From Rothia nasimurium (lineage in GTDB: Bacteria; Actinomycetota; Actinomycetes; Actinomycetales; Micrococcaceae), in the NCBI RefSeq assembly GCF_004569295.1, contig NZ_SPQC01000019.1, positions 1-51,422 on the forward strand: a stretch of 51,422 nucleotides of DNA, written 5' to 3'. Both the position numbers and the translations under genes were made by a program. The notes beneath the pieces were generated by a model, which had not been told where the DNA came from, made no database searches, and saw nothing but the letters and a program-made list of their open reading frames with translations. Shown in pieces: positions 31,788 through 42,251 of the stretch; position 1 is the stretch's first letter; each line of letters begins with the position of its first letter.

Positions 31788-32615
31788 ATGGGGTTCATCG
31801 ACAGACTTGAACAGGGCCTAGAAAAGGCCGTGCGTGGCACCTTCAGCAAGGGCGGCACTTTTGAGCCCGTAGATATCGCCAACCGGCTCCGCACCGAGAT
31901 GGACAACAAGGCCTTTTCCGTCTCGTCCGGGCGTACCATCGCCCCCAATAACTTCACCGCCGAATTTTCTGCCAGTGACTTTTCCCGGGCCCAGCAGTGG
32001 GGTGTGCCCCTGGCTGAAGAGCTCTGCGACGTAGTCATCCGCCACGCCCGCGACCAGGGTTACTCCCTGCGCGGGGCGGTGCGCGTGACCTTCTCGCTCA
32101 ACAACGAACTTGAACCGGGCAGCTTCGATATCACCAGCGCGGTGAAGAAGATGCAGGCCCCTCAGGACGAATCCGCCCCGGCACCTGCCCCTCAGGCAGC
32201 GCCTGCCCACCCGGCGTCCGCCCAGCAGCAGCTCCCCACGCGCATCACCCGCCCGGCAGCGCCACCGCGCACCGAGCCGGTGCCCGCCCACCAGCTGCCG
32301 CAGTCTCACCGCCCCGCCTCTACCCCCCAGGTGGTGCTCGACATCAACGGCGAGCGCGTTGTGGTGCGCGATTTGCCGGTCACCCTGGGGCGCGGCTCCA
32401 ATGCAGATATCACCGTTGAAGATACGGGTGTCTCACGCCGCCACCTCGATATTGTGGAGCAAGATGGCACCTACCTTGCGGTTGATCTGGGGTCCACGAA
32501 CGGTTCTTACCTCGACGGTAAACGCCTGCACGGCCGGGCTGAGCTGCGTAACGGTTCTGTGATTGAGATGGGCCGGGCCCGTATTGTTTTCCGTCTGATG
32601 GTTCGTAAGGGGTAG
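31788..32615 (+). CDS. fhaA: FHA-domain protein FhaA (DUF3662-FHA)
   Basis: ATG 31788 follows GAAGGAGG and gives 275 residues; an upstream start at 31701 lacks a ribosome site. The N-terminal DUF3662 domain (GFIDRLEQGLEKAVRGTFSK to about 120) is followed by a Pro/Ala-rich linker and an FHA domain (about 190-270). The FHA domain has LGRGSNADI, SRRHLDI and STNGSYLDG, the phosphothreonine pocket residues. In mycobacteria FhaA binds phosphorylated targets of PknB, including MviN, and restrains peptidoglycan synthesis. It is the first gene of a seven-gene operon. Confidence 0.94.
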   Translation: MGFIDRLEQGLEKAVRGTFSKGGTFEPVDIANRLRTEMDNKAFSVSSGRTIAPNNFTAEFSASDFSRAQQWGVPLAEELCDVVIRHARDQGYSLRGAVRVTFSLNNELEPGSFDITSAVKKMQAPQDESAPAPAPQAAPAHPASAQQQLPTRITRPAAPPRTEPVPAHQLPQSHRPASTPQVVLDINGERVVVRDLPVTLGRGSNADITVEDTGVSRRHLDIVEQDGTYLAVDLGSTNGSYLDGKRLHGRAELRNGSVIEMGRARIVFRLMVRKG

Positions 32616-32618
32616 CTT

Positions 32619-33122
32619 GTGGCATCTGAAATTACCGTGACGGTTTTGCGTTTTGCCTTTTTGGGCCTGCTGTGGCTGTTTATTTTTATGGTTCTTGCCG
32701 CGTCGCGCCGCGACCTGGGTGTGGGGCGTAATATCCGCACTGCGCGGGCTCAGTTTGAGGACGCCGCTGTTGATGCGCCGGTTGCTCCTGCGACTCCCGC
32801 CCACCCGGTGCCAGTAGCTGCCCCTCCGGCGCGTCCGTCCCTACTGACGATTGTGGACGGCACCCAGGCCGGGGCTACCATGCGTCTGGGCGATAGCCCG
32901 GTGACGATTGGCCGCGCCACCGATATTGAGGTGTCTTTGCAGGACGACTACGCTTCGGGCCGTCATGCCCGTCTTTTCCCGCAGGGGTCGCGCTGGTTCC
33001 TTGAAGATATGGGGTCAACCAACGGTACTTTTGTGGGTGATACCCGCCTGACCCGTGCTACTCCGATTGAGGCTGGCCAGCTCTTTAGGGTTGGCCGCAC
33101 CACCATGCAGCTGAAAGCCTAG
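32619..33122 (+). CDS. fhaB: FHA-domain membrane protein FhaB (FipA)
   Basis: The GTG at 32619 lies 3 nt after fhaA; 167 residues. One N-terminal membrane helix (FAFLGLLWLFIFMVLAASRRDLG) is followed by a Pro/Ala linker and an FHA domain with IGRATDIEVSLQDDYASGRHA and DMGSTNGTFV. FipA-type proteins connect FtsZ or FtsQ to the kinases at the septum in mycobacteria. Operon position and domain order match the conserved actinobacterial arrangement. Confidence 0.93.
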   Translation: MASEITVTVLRFAFLGLLWLFIFMVLAASRRDLGVGRNIRTARAQFEDAAVDAPVAPATPAHPVPVAAPPARPSLLTIVDGTQAGATMRLGDSPVTIGRATDIEVSLQDDYASGRHARLFPQGSRWFLEDMGSTNGTFVGDTRLTRATPIEAGQLFRVGRTTMQLKA

Positions 33123-33125
33123 TGC

Positions 33126-34865
33126 ATGAGTATCGCTTTCCGTTTTGCGGCCCGCTCCGATGTGGGGCGAGTGCGCTCTAAAAACGATGATTCGGGGTAT
33201 GCGGGCCATTACCTGGCGGTTGTTGCCGATGGTATGGGCGGGCATGTGGGCGGCGACGTTGCGTCGGCGACCACGGTGCTTGATTTGACCCCTCTTGACC
33301 GGGCAGGTTTTGAGGGTAATGCCGGGGTGTACCTGGCTGATGAGATCGTGAATGCCAATATCATCATGAATGAGCTGGTGGCGCTGAACCCGCGTTTGGC
33401 GGGTATGGGTACCACCTGCACGGCTCTGCTGATTGATGGCGACCGCATTGAGATGGCCCATATTGGTGACTCGCGCGCCTACCGCCTGCGCGACGGTGTG
33501 TTTGAGCAGGTCACCACCGACCACACCTTTGTGCAGCGCCTGCTGCAGGAGGGGCGTATTAGCCCCGAGGAGGCTGAGGCCCACCCGCACAAGAACGTGA
33601 TTATGCGCGTCTTGGGCGATGTTGATGCCTCCCCCGAGCTTGAACTTCGCACCCTGGACGCCGTGGTGGGCGAAAAGTGGGTGCTGAGCTCTGATGGTCT
33701 GGACGCCGTGGTGCAGGTAGCTGAGATTGAGACGGTCATGCGCTCCACCGGCGACCTGCAGCAGGTGGTCGATATTCTGACCGATATGACCCTGGAACGC
33801 GGCGCCCCCGATAACGTGACCGTGGTGGCCCTGCAGGTCATTAGCGAGGATTCCCTATCTGCGGCGATTACCGCCCCGCAGCCAATTATTCCGGTGCGTA
33901 AGTACGGTAAGGACGGCGAGCTGGTGGGGGTTTACCCCACCGTGGAGCAGGAGGCCTCTGAGCCCCCTTCTAGCGACAGCGAGGCAGAGGGAGCGGACGC
34001 CGGTGAGCCGGTAGACGAGGACGGCGAGCACCGCGCCCCCTGGCGCCGCCGCATGCCCCAGCACGCCAAGATGCGTAACGCCCTGCGCCACGGCAAGTGG
34101 CGTGGCGAATCCTTCACCGACGGCGTGCTCAACACCATGACGGTTAAGGCCGGGGTGGACACCGCCACCGCCACCACCGGTGACGGCGAGGACGAGCCGA
34201 CCCCGGCGTCCGTCCTGCGCCAGGAGCTCTCGGAGCGACCCCACGACCTGGTGGGAGCTGCCGCTAACGCAACCCAGACCGGCATGATTCCGGCGGTGAC
34301 AGCCCGCACGGCCCAGAACATCAGCACTCTCTCGCAGCAGCAGGCCAATCAGACCCTGGAACCCGCTGAGCTGCCCGAGGAATACCGGGTTGCCCTGAGC
34401 AACGAGGTAGCGCCGTCGCCCCACCGCTGGCCCATGCGGGTCTTCGTGGTGGCCCTGACCCTGGCGGTTCTTGCGGCGAGCGCCTGGAGCTTCTTCTCGT
34501 GGACTAAAACTCAGTACTACGTGGGTGTTAAGGACGACCACGTGACGGTGTTCAACGGCATCAACCAGTCCCTGGGGCCGGTGAGCCTGAACAGTGTGGT
34601 GGAAGAGACCGATATTGAGGTCAGCTCCCTGCCGGAGTTCTCGCAGTCGCTTTTACGCAGCACTATCACCGCCACGAGCCAGGACGAGGCTGAGCAGATT
34701 GTGCAGAATCTGCGCGACCAGCTACCGGCTACGGTCACGCCGGGAACCGTCACCACAGCGGAGCCTACCCCGAGCACCTCTGCCAGTGCCTCGGGTGAGC
34801 CGATCCCGGCGTCCGAAACCAGCCCAACACCCGATACCAGCACAACTACCCAGGGAGGTAACTAG
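33126..34865 (+). CDS. pstP: PP2C-type Ser/Thr phosphatase PstP
   Basis: The protein has 579 residues. The phosphatase domain (about 1-240) carries DDSGYAGHYLAVVADGMGGH, GTTCTALLIDGDRIEMAHIGDSRAY, SSDGLDAVV and GAPDNVTVV; the metal-binding aspartates are all present. A charged cytoplasmic linker of about 200 residues (EGADAGEPVDEDGE onward) is longer than in mycobacterial PstP. One helix (FVVALTLAVLAASAWSFFSW) leads to an extracellular domain and a Ser/Thr tail. It reverses phosphorylation by PknA and PknB. It is followed by rodA with a TAGTG overlap. Confidence 0.94.
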   Translation: MSIAFRFAARSDVGRVRSKNDDSGYAGHYLAVVADGMGGHVGGDVASATTVLDLTPLDRAGFEGNAGVYLADEIVNANIIMNELVALNPRLAGMGTTCTALLIDGDRIEMAHIGDSRAYRLRDGVFEQVTTDHTFVQRLLQEGRISPEEAEAHPHKNVIMRVLGDVDASPELELRTLDAVVGEKWVLSSDGLDAVVQVAEIETVMRSTGDLQQVVDILTDMTLERGAPDNVTVVALQVISEDSLSAAITAPQPIIPVRKYGKDGELVGVYPTVEQEASEPPSSDSEAEGADAGEPVDEDGEHRAPWRRRMPQHAKMRNALRHGKWRGESFTDGVLNTMTVKAGVDTATATTGDGEDEPTPASVLRQELSERPHDLVGAAANATQTGMIPAVTARTAQNISTLSQQQANQTLEPAELPEEYRVALSNEVAPSPHRWPMRVFVVALTLAVLAASAWSFFSWTKTQYYVGVKDDHVTVFNGINQSLGPVSLNSVVEETDIEVSSLPEFSQSLLRSTITATSQDEAEQIVQNLRDQLPATVTPGTVTTAEPTPSTSASASGEPIPASETSPTPDTSTTTQGGN

Positions 34866-36316
34866 TGAGCGCTTCATCTGCCGCACCTGCGGTTGAGCTG
34901 CCCCGCTCCCGCCGACTGACCGAACTGGTACTCACTGTGCTCGCGGTCTTGCTCTGCCCTGCCGCCATGTACCTGGTAGACCCCGAAGCGGCCCTGGAGA
35001 ACCACATGTGGGTACAGGCTCTCACCGTTCAGGGTGTGGGTGCCCTGGTACTGCATGCCGTCATGTATATGCGGGCCCGCTACGCCGACCCCTTTATTCT
35101 GCCAATTGCGGTGGCTCTCAACGGGCTGGGTCTAGCCATGATCTACCGTATCGACCTGACCACCACCGCTAACGCGGGGGCCGCCCAGCTCATGTGGACC
35201 GGCGTAGCCATGATTGTTTCGGCTGTGGTGCTCTTCTTCCTGCGCGACCACCGGGTCCTGCGGAAGGTCACCTATATCTCTCTGGCTGCCTCGATTGTGC
35301 TGCTCCTGCTGCCGCTGCTACCGGTCATCGGTACCGAAATTAACGGTGCCCGTATCTGGATTTCGCTCGGCGGCCGCACCTTCCAGCCCGGTGAAATCGC
35401 CAAGATCACCCTGGCTATCTTCTTCGCCGGTTATCTCTCAACCCACCGCGACCTGATTATGCTGGCCGGTAAGCGTATCGGCCCGGTACGCCTGCCCCGC
35501 TTTAAAGACCTGGCCCCCATGTTTATCGCCTGGTTTGTCTCGCTAGCGGTGCTGGTTTTCCAGCGCGACTTGGGCTCGGCTATCCTCTTCTTCGGCATCT
35601 TCCTGGCCATGCTCTTCCTGGCAACCGGGAGCCTCACCTGGGTTGCCCTGGGCCTGCTCTTTGTAACTGCTGGCGGCGTGCTGGCCTACAACTACATCTC
35701 CCACGTCTACTACCGCATCAACTCCTGGGTGCACGCTTTTGACTCCGAAATCTATAACCAGCCCCTGGGTGGCTCGGGTCAGATCGTGCAGGGCCTCTTC
35801 GGCTTGGCCTCTGGCGGCCTGTTCGGACGCGGCTGGGGCAACGGACGACCCGACCTCGTCTCGTATTCCAACTCAGACATGATTATCACTGCCCTCGGTG
35901 AAGAGCTGGGTCTGCTGGGTCTGGGAGCGATTCTTATGCTCTTCCTGCTGCTGGTCTCCCGCGGTTTCCGTGCGGCCCTAGGCACCCGTGATGCCTTCGG
36001 CAAGCTCCTAGCCGCCGGCTTCTCGGCCCTCATCGTGATTCAGCTCTTCGTGGTCATTGGCGGCGTCACCCGCCTAATTCCTCTGACGGGCCTCACCACC
36101 CCCTTCATGTCCGCAGGCGGCTCCTCCCTACTCTCAAACTGGGTCATCGTAGCCATCCTGCTCGCTATCTCCCACACCGCCCGTGCCCCGCACGTGGTAG
36201 AAGAGTTCGACGAAGCAGACAGCATCGACTACGAAGGCTACGAGCCCGAGGGCGCCACGTCCGTCATTTCTAGAATTACCGAAACCAACCGTTCAGGAGG
36301 TGCTCGCGGTGAATAA
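34865..36316 (+). CDS. rodA: RodA/FtsW/SpoVE-family peptidoglycan glycosyltransferase
   Basis: The GTG at 34865 overlaps the pstP stop by one base; 483 residues with about 12 membrane helices. SEDS hallmarks are visible: WISLGGRTFQPGEIAKI, VFQRDLGSAILFFGIF, GGSGQIVQGLFGLASGGLFGRGWG, SDMIITALGEELGLLG, and LTTPFMSAGGSSLLSNW. SEDS proteins polymerise lipid II with a partner class B PBP, here the next gene. The end of rodA overlaps pbpA by 8 bp. Confidence 0.95.
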   Translation: MSASSAAPAVELPRSRRLTELVLTVLAVLLCPAAMYLVDPEAALENHMWVQALTVQGVGALVLHAVMYMRARYADPFILPIAVALNGLGLAMIYRIDLTTTANAGAAQLMWTGVAMIVSAVVLFFLRDHRVLRKVTYISLAASIVLLLLPLLPVIGTEINGARIWISLGGRTFQPGEIAKITLAIFFAGYLSTHRDLIMLAGKRIGPVRLPRFKDLAPMFIAWFVSLAVLVFQRDLGSAILFFGIFLAMLFLATGSLTWVALGLLFVTAGGVLAYNYISHVYYRINSWVHAFDSEIYNQPLGGSGQIVQGLFGLASGGLFGRGWGNGRPDLVSYSNSDMIITALGEELGLLGLGAILMLFLLLVSRGFRAALGTRDAFGKLLAAGFSALIVIQLFVVIGGVTRLIPLTGLTTPFMSAGGSSLLSNWVIVAILLAISHTARAPHVVEEFDEADSIDYEGYEPEGATSVISRITETNRSGGARGE

Positions 36317-37751
36317 AGCTATCCGCCGGGCATGGATCGCTGCAGCCTGCGTCTTCGTGATGCTGCTGGGCACCCTGACCTATATCCAATTCTTCGACGC
36401 TAAAAACCTGCAGGCCAACGCCTGGAACTCCCGCACCCTCTACGAAAGCTACGGCTCCCAGCGCGGGTCCATTGTGGTTGACGGCGTCGAGATTGCCTCG
36501 TCCGTAGAGTCGAACGACGGCTATGCCTTCCAGCGCACCTACTCCCAGCCCGAGCTCTACGCGGGGCTCACCGGCTACTTCTCGTCCATCTACGGGGCAA
36601 CCGGCCTGGAATCTGCCATGAACGATCAGCTCTCGGGCAACTCCGACGCCCAGTTCTACGACCGCCTGGCCCAGATGTTCACCGGCAACACCGCCCAGGG
36701 GGCCAGCGTTGAGCTGACCATCGACAGTGAGCTCCAGCAGCTGGCCTACGACCTGCTGGACGGCTACAAGGGCTCTATCGTGGCCCTCGACCCCAAGACC
36801 GGCGAACTCCTGGCTATGGTGTCCACACCCTCCTACGACCCCAACACCCTCTCGTCTCACAATGCCGAGTCGGTGCTGGCCCAGTACGCGGCCCTCAATG
36901 AGGACGCCAACCACCCGCTCTACAACCGCGCTATCGCGGGCGACACCTACACACCCGGCTCAACCTTCAAAATTATTGACGCCGTAGCCGCCCTCGAATC
37001 GGGTAAATACAATGCGGACTCGGTGATTCCCAACCCGCAGAACCTAACCCTGCCGAACACCACCGTCACCCTGCCCAACTACACCGGTGGCCAGTGCTCA
37101 ACCCGCACGTCCGCCACCATCGAGTGGGCCCTGGCGCAGTCCTGCAACACCCCCTTTGCCCAGATTGCTATGGACCTGGGCGAAGAAACCATCGCCCAGG
37201 CTGCAAGCAACTTTGGCTACGGGCAAGACCTTCAGATTCCCCTGACCGTGTCACAGTCGGTCTTCCCGACCAGCATGGAAGACAGCCAGCTAGCACAGGC
37301 GTCTATTGGTCAGTACGATGTGAAGACCACCCCTTTGCAGGTTGCCATGATGAGCGCAGCTATCGCGAACGATGGTGTGCAGATGAAACCCAACCTGATT
37401 AGGTCGGTTAAGTCTCACAACCTCAGCTCGCTGTATGAGTTCTCAGCTGAGGAGCTACGACGCTCCACCTCAGCCGATATCGCCAACCAGGTAACAGAGT
37501 GGATGGTAAACGGCGTGAGTAACGGTATCGCCTCGGGCGCCGCGGTGAGCGGGGTTCAGGTGGCCGGTAAGACCGGTACCGCTGAAATTGGAGACACGGG
37601 GTTGAACAACTCCTGGTTCACTGGTTTCGCTCCGGCTGACGACCCGCAGGTAGCTATCGCGGTAGTCTATGAAGGTGTAGACGTCACAACAGGGGCGCAG
37701 CTTGCTGCTCCCGCAGGTAAACAACTTTTTGAGGCGGTGTTGAACAAGTGA
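36309..37751 (+). CDS. pbpA: Class B penicillin-binding protein PbpA
   Basis: GTG 36309 is chosen because AGGAGG is well spaced and homologues begin with (V/M)NKAIRR. The product has 480 residues. A short cytoplasmic end and one helix ([20 protein letters not shown]) precede the dimerisation and transpeptidase domains. Active-site motifs are S218-T-F-K221, S278-C-N280 and K421-T-G. It cross-links peptidoglycan alongside RodA. The stop overlaps the pknA start by 4 bp (GTGA), so expression of synthase and kinase is coupled. Confidence 0.95.
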   Translation: MNKAIRRAWIAAACVFVMLLGTLTYIQFFDAKNLQANAWNSRTLYESYGSQRGSIVVDGVEIASSVESNDGYAFQRTYSQPELYAGLTGYFSSIYGATGLESAMNDQLSGNSDAQFYDRLAQMFTGNTAQGASVELTIDSELQQLAYDLLDGYKGSIVALDPKTGELLAMVSTPSYDPNTLSSHNAESVLAQYAALNEDANHPLYNRAIAGDTYTPGSTFKIIDAVAALESGKYNADSVIPNPQNLTLPNTTVTLPNYTGGQCSTRTSATIEWALAQSCNTPFAQIAMDLGEETIAQAASNFGYGQDLQIPLTVSQSVFPTSMEDSQLAQASIGQYDVKTTPLQVAMMSAAIANDGVQMKPNLIRSVKSHNLSSLYEFSAEELRRSTSADIANQVTEWMVNGVSNGIASGAAVSGVQVAGKTGTAEIGDTGLNNSWFTGFAPADDPQVAIAVVYEGVDVTTGAQLAAPAGKQLFEAVLNK

Positions 37752-39469
37752 GGCCTTCGGTAGATGTGACTCTTGGTGGTCGCTACACCCTGACCGAGCG
37801 TATCGCAATTGGCGGTATGGGCGAGGTCTGGAAGGCGCGCGATAAGGTCTTGGGCCGTACCGTCGCCGTAAAAATTCTGAAAGAGGAATATACGGGCGAC
37901 CCTGGCTTCCTGGAGCGCTTCCGCGCCGAGGCCCGCCACACCGCCCTGCTCAACCACCCCGGTGTCGCCAACGTCTTTGACTACGGCGAAGAGGACGGCT
38001 CTGCCTACCTGGTCATGGAACTGGTTCCCGGTGAGCCGCTGTCTAACATCATTGAGCGCGATAAGCAGCTACCTGCTGACCGCATCCTCAATATCATGGC
38101 GCAGACCGCCCGCGCCCTGGCAGCCGCCCACGCCCAGGGTCTCGTGCACCGCGACGTGAAGCCCGGCAACCTGATTATCACTCCGGACGAGCGGGTGAAG
38201 GTCACCGACTTCGGTATCGCCCGCCTGGCTGACCAGGTACCTCTGACCGCCACCGGCCAGGTCATGGGCACCGCCCAGTACCTGGCGCCTGAGCAGGCAA
38301 CCGGCCAGCAGGCCACCCCCTCCTCAGACATGTATTCCCTGGGCATCATCGGCTACGAGTGCCTGGCAGGCAAGCGCCCCTTCACCGGCGAATCGCAGAT
38401 CGCCATCGCCCTGGCGCAGGTCAACGACCCGCCGCCGCCCCTGCCCAATGACGTCCCCGCAGCAGCGCTCATCATGTGCCTGCTCTCCAAGGACCCGGCG
38501 GACCGCCCCGAGACCGCAACCGCGCTGGCGTCCGCTATCGACGCTATCCGTCGCCGCGACATCCCGGCCGCCATCAAGGCTGTACCGCCCCTGGGCAAGT
38601 TCCTGCCGCAGGGGGCAGATACCCAGGCCACCCAGGTCATGACGGCCCCCACCACAGTGGCTCCCGCAGCAACCCAGTTTGGCTCAGGAGCCCACCACGA
38701 ACCCGAGCCCACCACCGCCCGTGTACCCAGTGCCCCGGTCGTTGCCGCCTACCCGACAGCCGAGCCCCCGGCAAAGAAGAAAAGCCCCTGGGGCTGGGTG
38801 TCCCTGGTGCTTGCCCTGCTCCTCATTGCCGCCGTCGTCTGGTTTGTACTAGCGGGAAGTAACCGCTCCAGCACTACCGGCGAGAGCACCCCCACCGCCT
38901 CGGGTACCGTCTCAACCGTCAGCATCTCACCCACCCCCAGTGCCAGCGAAACCAGCACCGAGAAAACCCGGGTAGAGATTGACTCAGCCTCCTTCGAGGG
39001 CCGCTCCCTCGATGAGGTCGTCAACGAACTCACCGCTATGGGCTTCTCAACCCGCACCACCGGCGTCACCTCCGACTCCGCTGTAGACACCGTGCTCTCC
39101 GTTTCACCTACCGGTAGCGTAGAAGTGGGCGAAACCATTACCGTGCAGTACTCCACCGGCCCCAAATCAGTGACCCTACCAAGTAATCTGGAGGGTACAG
39201 ACTCTGAAGAGGCCATCAACGCGATTACCGCCCTGGGCGTGAACGTGCAGATTCACTTTGAAGAAAGCAGCAGTGCCCGCGAAGGCACCGTGCTACGCAC
39301 CAGCCCCACCTCGGGCTCCCGCGTTGAAGTAGGGAGCAGCGTAGACGTCTACGTAGCCAAGGCCCCCGCAGCCAGCGCATCGGCATCCGCATCGCCGAGC
39401 GCCTCAGCATCACAGTCAACCACCGGCTCCGAATCAGCCTCACCGAGTGCTGATTCAACCGGCAACTAA
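37748..39469 (+). CDS. pknA: Ser/Thr protein kinase PknA with two PASTA domains
   Basis: The protein has 573 residues. The kinase domain (about 10-270) shows [32 protein letters not shown] and the activation loop [11 protein letters not shown] Pro/Ala linker, one helix ([23 protein letters not shown]) and two extracellular PASTA-like repeats follow ([34 protein letters not shown]), then a low-complexity Ser/Ala tail. Mycobacterial PknA lacks PASTA repeats, so this form may sense muropeptides directly (inference). Confidence 0.94.
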   Translation: MRPSVDVTLGGRYTLTERIAIGGMGEVWKARDKVLGRTVAVKILKEEYTGDPGFLERFRAEARHTALLNHPGVANVFDYGEEDGSAYLVMELVPGEPLSNIIERDKQLPADRILNIMAQTARALAAAHAQGLVHRDVKPGNLIITPDERVKVTDFGIARLADQVPLTATGQVMGTAQYLAPEQATGQQATPSSDMYSLGIIGYECLAGKRPFTGESQIAIALAQVNDPPPPLPNDVPAAALIMCLLSKDPADRPETATALASAIDAIRRRDIPAAIKAVPPLGKFLPQGADTQATQVMTAPTTVAPAATQFGSGAHHEPEPTTARVPSAPVVAAYPTAEPPAKKKSPWGWVSLVLALLLIAAVVWFVLAGSNRSSTTGESTPTASGTVSTVSISPTPSASETSTEKTRVEIDSASFEGRSLDEVVNELTAMGFSTRTTGVTSDSAVDTVLSVSPTGSVEVGETITVQYSTGPKSVTLPSNLEGTDSEEAINAITALGVNVQIHFEESSSAREGTVLRTSPTSGSRVEVGSSVDVYVAKAPAASASASASPSASASQSTTGSESASPSADSTGN

Positions 39470-39481
39470 ACTCCACCGGAA

Positions 39482-41461
39482 ATGATGGGTGAATACATGG
39501 ACCAGCAGGTTCCTGAAACTATCGATCAGCGCTACGAGGTCGGAGCCGTTATCGGCTCCGGCGCCATGGCGACCGTCTACGAGGCGGTTGATACACGCCT
39601 GGGGCGCAAGGTTGCGCTCAAGGTGCTACGGACTGAGCATGCTCAGGACGTCATCTTCCGCGCCCGTTTTCAGCGCGAGGCAGAGGCTGTCGCGGCCCTC
39701 AACCACCGCTCTATCGTAGGTGTCTACGACACCGGCTCCTTCGATATTCAGGTAGGTAGCTCTGAGGTCTCTGTGCCCTTCATGGTCATGGAGCTGGTTC
39801 AGGGCACCACCCTGCGCGACGCCATGTCTCGCGGCGAGGTCGACCAGGCCCAGGCCCTAGCCTACGGTGTGCAGATTCTCGAGGCTCTCGACTACAGCCA
39901 CAGCGCAGGTATCGTGCACCGCGATATCAAGCCCGCCAACGTCATGATTCTGCCCCAGACGGCAGAGGACCGTGAGCTGGGCGAGCCCGGCCAGATTAAG
40001 GTCATGGACTTCGGCATTGCCCGCGCCGCCGAAGAGGCCGGTGACGCCCTCACCAAGGCCAACACCGTCATGGGTACCGCCCGCTACATCTCACCCGAGC
40101 AGGCTCGCGGTGAGACCGTCGACGCCCGCAGTGATGTCTACTCGGCTGCCTGCGTGGTGTACGAGATGCTGGCGGGGCGCTCCCCCTTCGACGCCCCCAC
40201 CAACGTGGAACTGGCCGGTAAGCACCTGAGCGAAACCCCTCAGCCTCCCAGCGCCTTCGCCTCAGAAGAGGTCTCCCCAGCTCTCGACGCTGCTGTACTC
40301 AAGGGCCTGGCCAAGAACCCTGCCAGCCGTTACCAGAGCACCGGCGAATTCGCGTCCGCCCTCAAAGATGCCCAAAGCGGCATACTTACCGGTAGCGACC
40401 AGGATCCCACCCAAGCAACCACCGCTTTCGGTGCAGCTGCCCTGGGCACAGACACCCCAGCAGGCGCTGTTGCCGCTACTCCGCGCGAAACCGAAGAAGC
40501 CGGCATTGGTAGCTTCTTCGACAACGCCCAGTCTGAATACACCGACGAAGAACTCTACGGTTACGGCTACGGCCAGGACCCGGCTAAGGCCCGCAAAAAG
40601 CGCCGACGTAACGCCTGGGGCAAGGCCCTCACCACCCTGCTCATCCTCCTGCTAGCTGCTTTCGGTGTGAGCTCCGTGCTCTACTACCAGGCCAAGCTCA
40701 ACGAGGTTCCCGTCCACGTGGTTCCTGCGGTTCAGGGCCTCACCAAGGAAGAGGCTGAAACCCAGCTGCGTAACCTGAACTTCGCGCTCAAGTTCGAAGA
40801 AGAGCACTCCGACACCATCCCCAAGGGTTCAGTTATCAAGACCTCCCCCGTGACCGGTCTTGAAGCTGAAGAGGGCAGTGAGATCGTTGTGACTGTATCG
40901 TCCGGCCCGGCTGTACTGACCGTGCCCGCCAACCTTGAGGGCCAGAGTGAACAGTACGTGCGTGAGACCCTCACGAACGCTGGCTTCGTGCCTGGCCGCA
41001 CCACCACCGTCAACAGCCCCACTATCCCTGCGGGCATGGTTGTTGGTGTAACCCCAGGCTCCGGCGAACAGGCCGATGCCGGTGCGACCATCGATATCAT
41101 TCTCTCCAACGGTAAGGTTGAGGTCCCCAGCCTGGTCGGCCTGAGCCGCGATGCCGCTATCGCAGCACTGACCGCGTCAGATACCCTGCTGAGCACCAAT
41201 ATCGAAACCGTCACCACCACCGCCCAGCCCGCTGGCACCGTTATCTCACAGAGTGCCACTGCCGGAACCCTGATTGAACAGGGTTCAACCGTGACTATTC
41301 GCGTGGCGGTTGCCCCTGTAGCGACCAGCGCCCCCAGCACGGCAGCTACTACCGCACCGAGTGCAGCGGCTACCGCTCAGGCCACCCAGCCTGCCGCTAC
41401 GGCCACTGCCCAGGCCACCCCGAGCGCAGCAGCGGGCGCAAGCGGTAACAATAACAACTAG
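39482..41461 (+). CDS. pknB: Ser/Thr protein kinase PknB with three PASTA domains
   Basis: The protein has 659 residues. The start is uncertain (ATG 39482, 39485 or 39497). Kinase motifs include VIGSGAMATVYEA, VALKVL, HRDIKPAN and DFGIAR, with activation loop GTARYISPEQ. A juxtamembrane linker precedes one helix (LTTLLILLLAAFGVSSVLYY). Three PASTA repeats follow, beginning HVVPAVQGLTKEEAE, LTVPANLEGQSEQYV and VEVPSLVGLSRDAAI, where mycobacteria have four. A long Thr/Ala/Gln tail ends the protein. It senses lipid II or muropeptides and phosphorylates wall-synthesis regulators, including FhaA partners. It is the last gene of the operon before a strong terminator. Confidence 0.95.
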   Translation: MMGEYMDQQVPETIDQRYEVGAVIGSGAMATVYEAVDTRLGRKVALKVLRTEHAQDVIFRARFQREAEAVAALNHRSIVGVYDTGSFDIQVGSSEVSVPFMVMELVQGTTLRDAMSRGEVDQAQALAYGVQILEALDYSHSAGIVHRDIKPANVMILPQTAEDRELGEPGQIKVMDFGIARAAEEAGDALTKANTVMGTARYISPEQARGETVDARSDVYSAACVVYEMLAGRSPFDAPTNVELAGKHLSETPQPPSAFASEEVSPALDAAVLKGLAKNPASRYQSTGEFASALKDAQSGILTGSDQDPTQATTAFGAAALGTDTPAGAVAATPRETEEAGIGSFFDNAQSEYTDEELYGYGYGQDPAKARKKRRRNAWGKALTTLLILLLAAFGVSSVLYYQAKLNEVPVHVVPAVQGLTKEEAETQLRNLNFALKFEEEHSDTIPKGSVIKTSPVTGLEAEEGSEIVVTVSSGPAVLTVPANLEGQSEQYVRETLTNAGFVPGRTTTVNSPTIPAGMVVGVTPGSGEQADAGATIDIILSNGKVEVPSLVGLSRDAAIAALTASDTLLSTNIETVTTTAQPAGTVISQSATAGTLIEQGSTVTIRVAVAPVATSAPSTAATTAPSAAATAQATQPAATATAQATPSAAAGASGNNNN

Positions 41462-41472
41462 GTGGTGCTAAA

Positions 41473-41525
41473 CCTATAAGAAAGCCGCCCCCGCATGTGG
41501 GGAGGGCGGCTTTCTTATAGGGGTT
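41473..41525. terminator. Bidirectional terminator between pknB and trpG/pabA
   Basis: The 18-bp perfect arms 41473-41490 and 41504-41521 contain AAAGCCGCCC/GGGCGGCTTT, with T-rich flanks on both sides. It separates two convergent genes. Confidence 0.95.
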
Positions 41526-41545
41526 TTTGGGCTATCAGGCTGGTG

Positions 41546-42187
41546 TTAGGCTGCCGGATCGATGAGGGGAGAGAGGGTAGCGCCCAGGGCTGCGGCCCCT
41601 TCTAAACCTACTTCTTCGAGCCAGTTACCGAGCATGAGGTAGCCACCTTCAGTAAGTACCGATTCGGGGTGGAACTGTACGCCGTGCAGGGGGGCGGTGA
41701 CGTGGCGCAGGCCCATGATGATGCCGTTATCGGTGCTGGAGGTAACCTCTAGTTCAGCGGGCAGGGTGGCAGGTTCAACGGCGAGGGAGTGGTAGCGGGT
41801 GGCGGTGAAGGGGCTAGGCAGCCCCTTGAAGACGGACTGGCCGGTGTGGACCAGCTGAGAGGTCTTACCGTGCATCAGCTCAGGGGCGTGGCCTACAACC
41901 CCGCCGAAGGCTTCGGCAAGGGCCTGGTGGCCCAAGCAGACGCCGAGCAGGGGCTTATTGGCGGTTTTGGCCCACTTGATGACGTCGATGATGACGCCCG
42001 CTTCGGCAGGGTTGCCGGGGCCGGGTGAGACGAGCACACCGTCGTGCTCTTGGGCGAGGGCGATGGTCTCGTCAAGAGTCAGTTCGTCGTTACGGATAAC
42101 GGTGGTTTCAGCGCCGAGCTGCTGGATGTAACCGACCAGGGTGAAAACGAAGCTGTCGTAGTTATCGATGACGAGGATTTTGGTCAT
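41546..42187 (-). CDS. trpG: Glutamine amidotransferase (anthranilate / aminodeoxychorismate synthase component II)
   Basis: The protein has 213 residues. A class I glutamine amidotransferase begins ILVIDNYDSFVFTLVGYIQQLG, with nucleophile Cys in GVCLGHQALAEAFGG and catalytic His-Glu in GVQFHPES. It supplies ammonia to TrpE or PabB for tryptophan or folate synthesis. The same gene sits beside pknB in Mycobacterium (trpG), but isolation from trp genes makes a PabA role equally likely. The ATG at 42187 is preceded by GAAAGG. Confidence 0.9.
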   Translation of the reverse strand: MTKILVIDNYDSFVFTLVGYIQQLGAETTVIRNDELTLDETIALAQEHDGVLVSPGPGNPAEAGVIIDVIKWAKTANKPLLGVCLGHQALAEAFGGVVGHAPELMHGKTSQLVHTGQSVFKGLPSPFTATRYHSLAVEPATLPAELEVTSSTDNGIIMGLRHVTAPLHGVQFHPESVLTEGGYLMLGNWLEEVGLEGAAALGATLSPLIDPAA

Positions 42188-42251
42188 GGCACCTGCCCTT
42201 TCGTGATGGTGTCTTGATTCTATCGCACGGGGTGGGGCGGACGTCCGGCGC

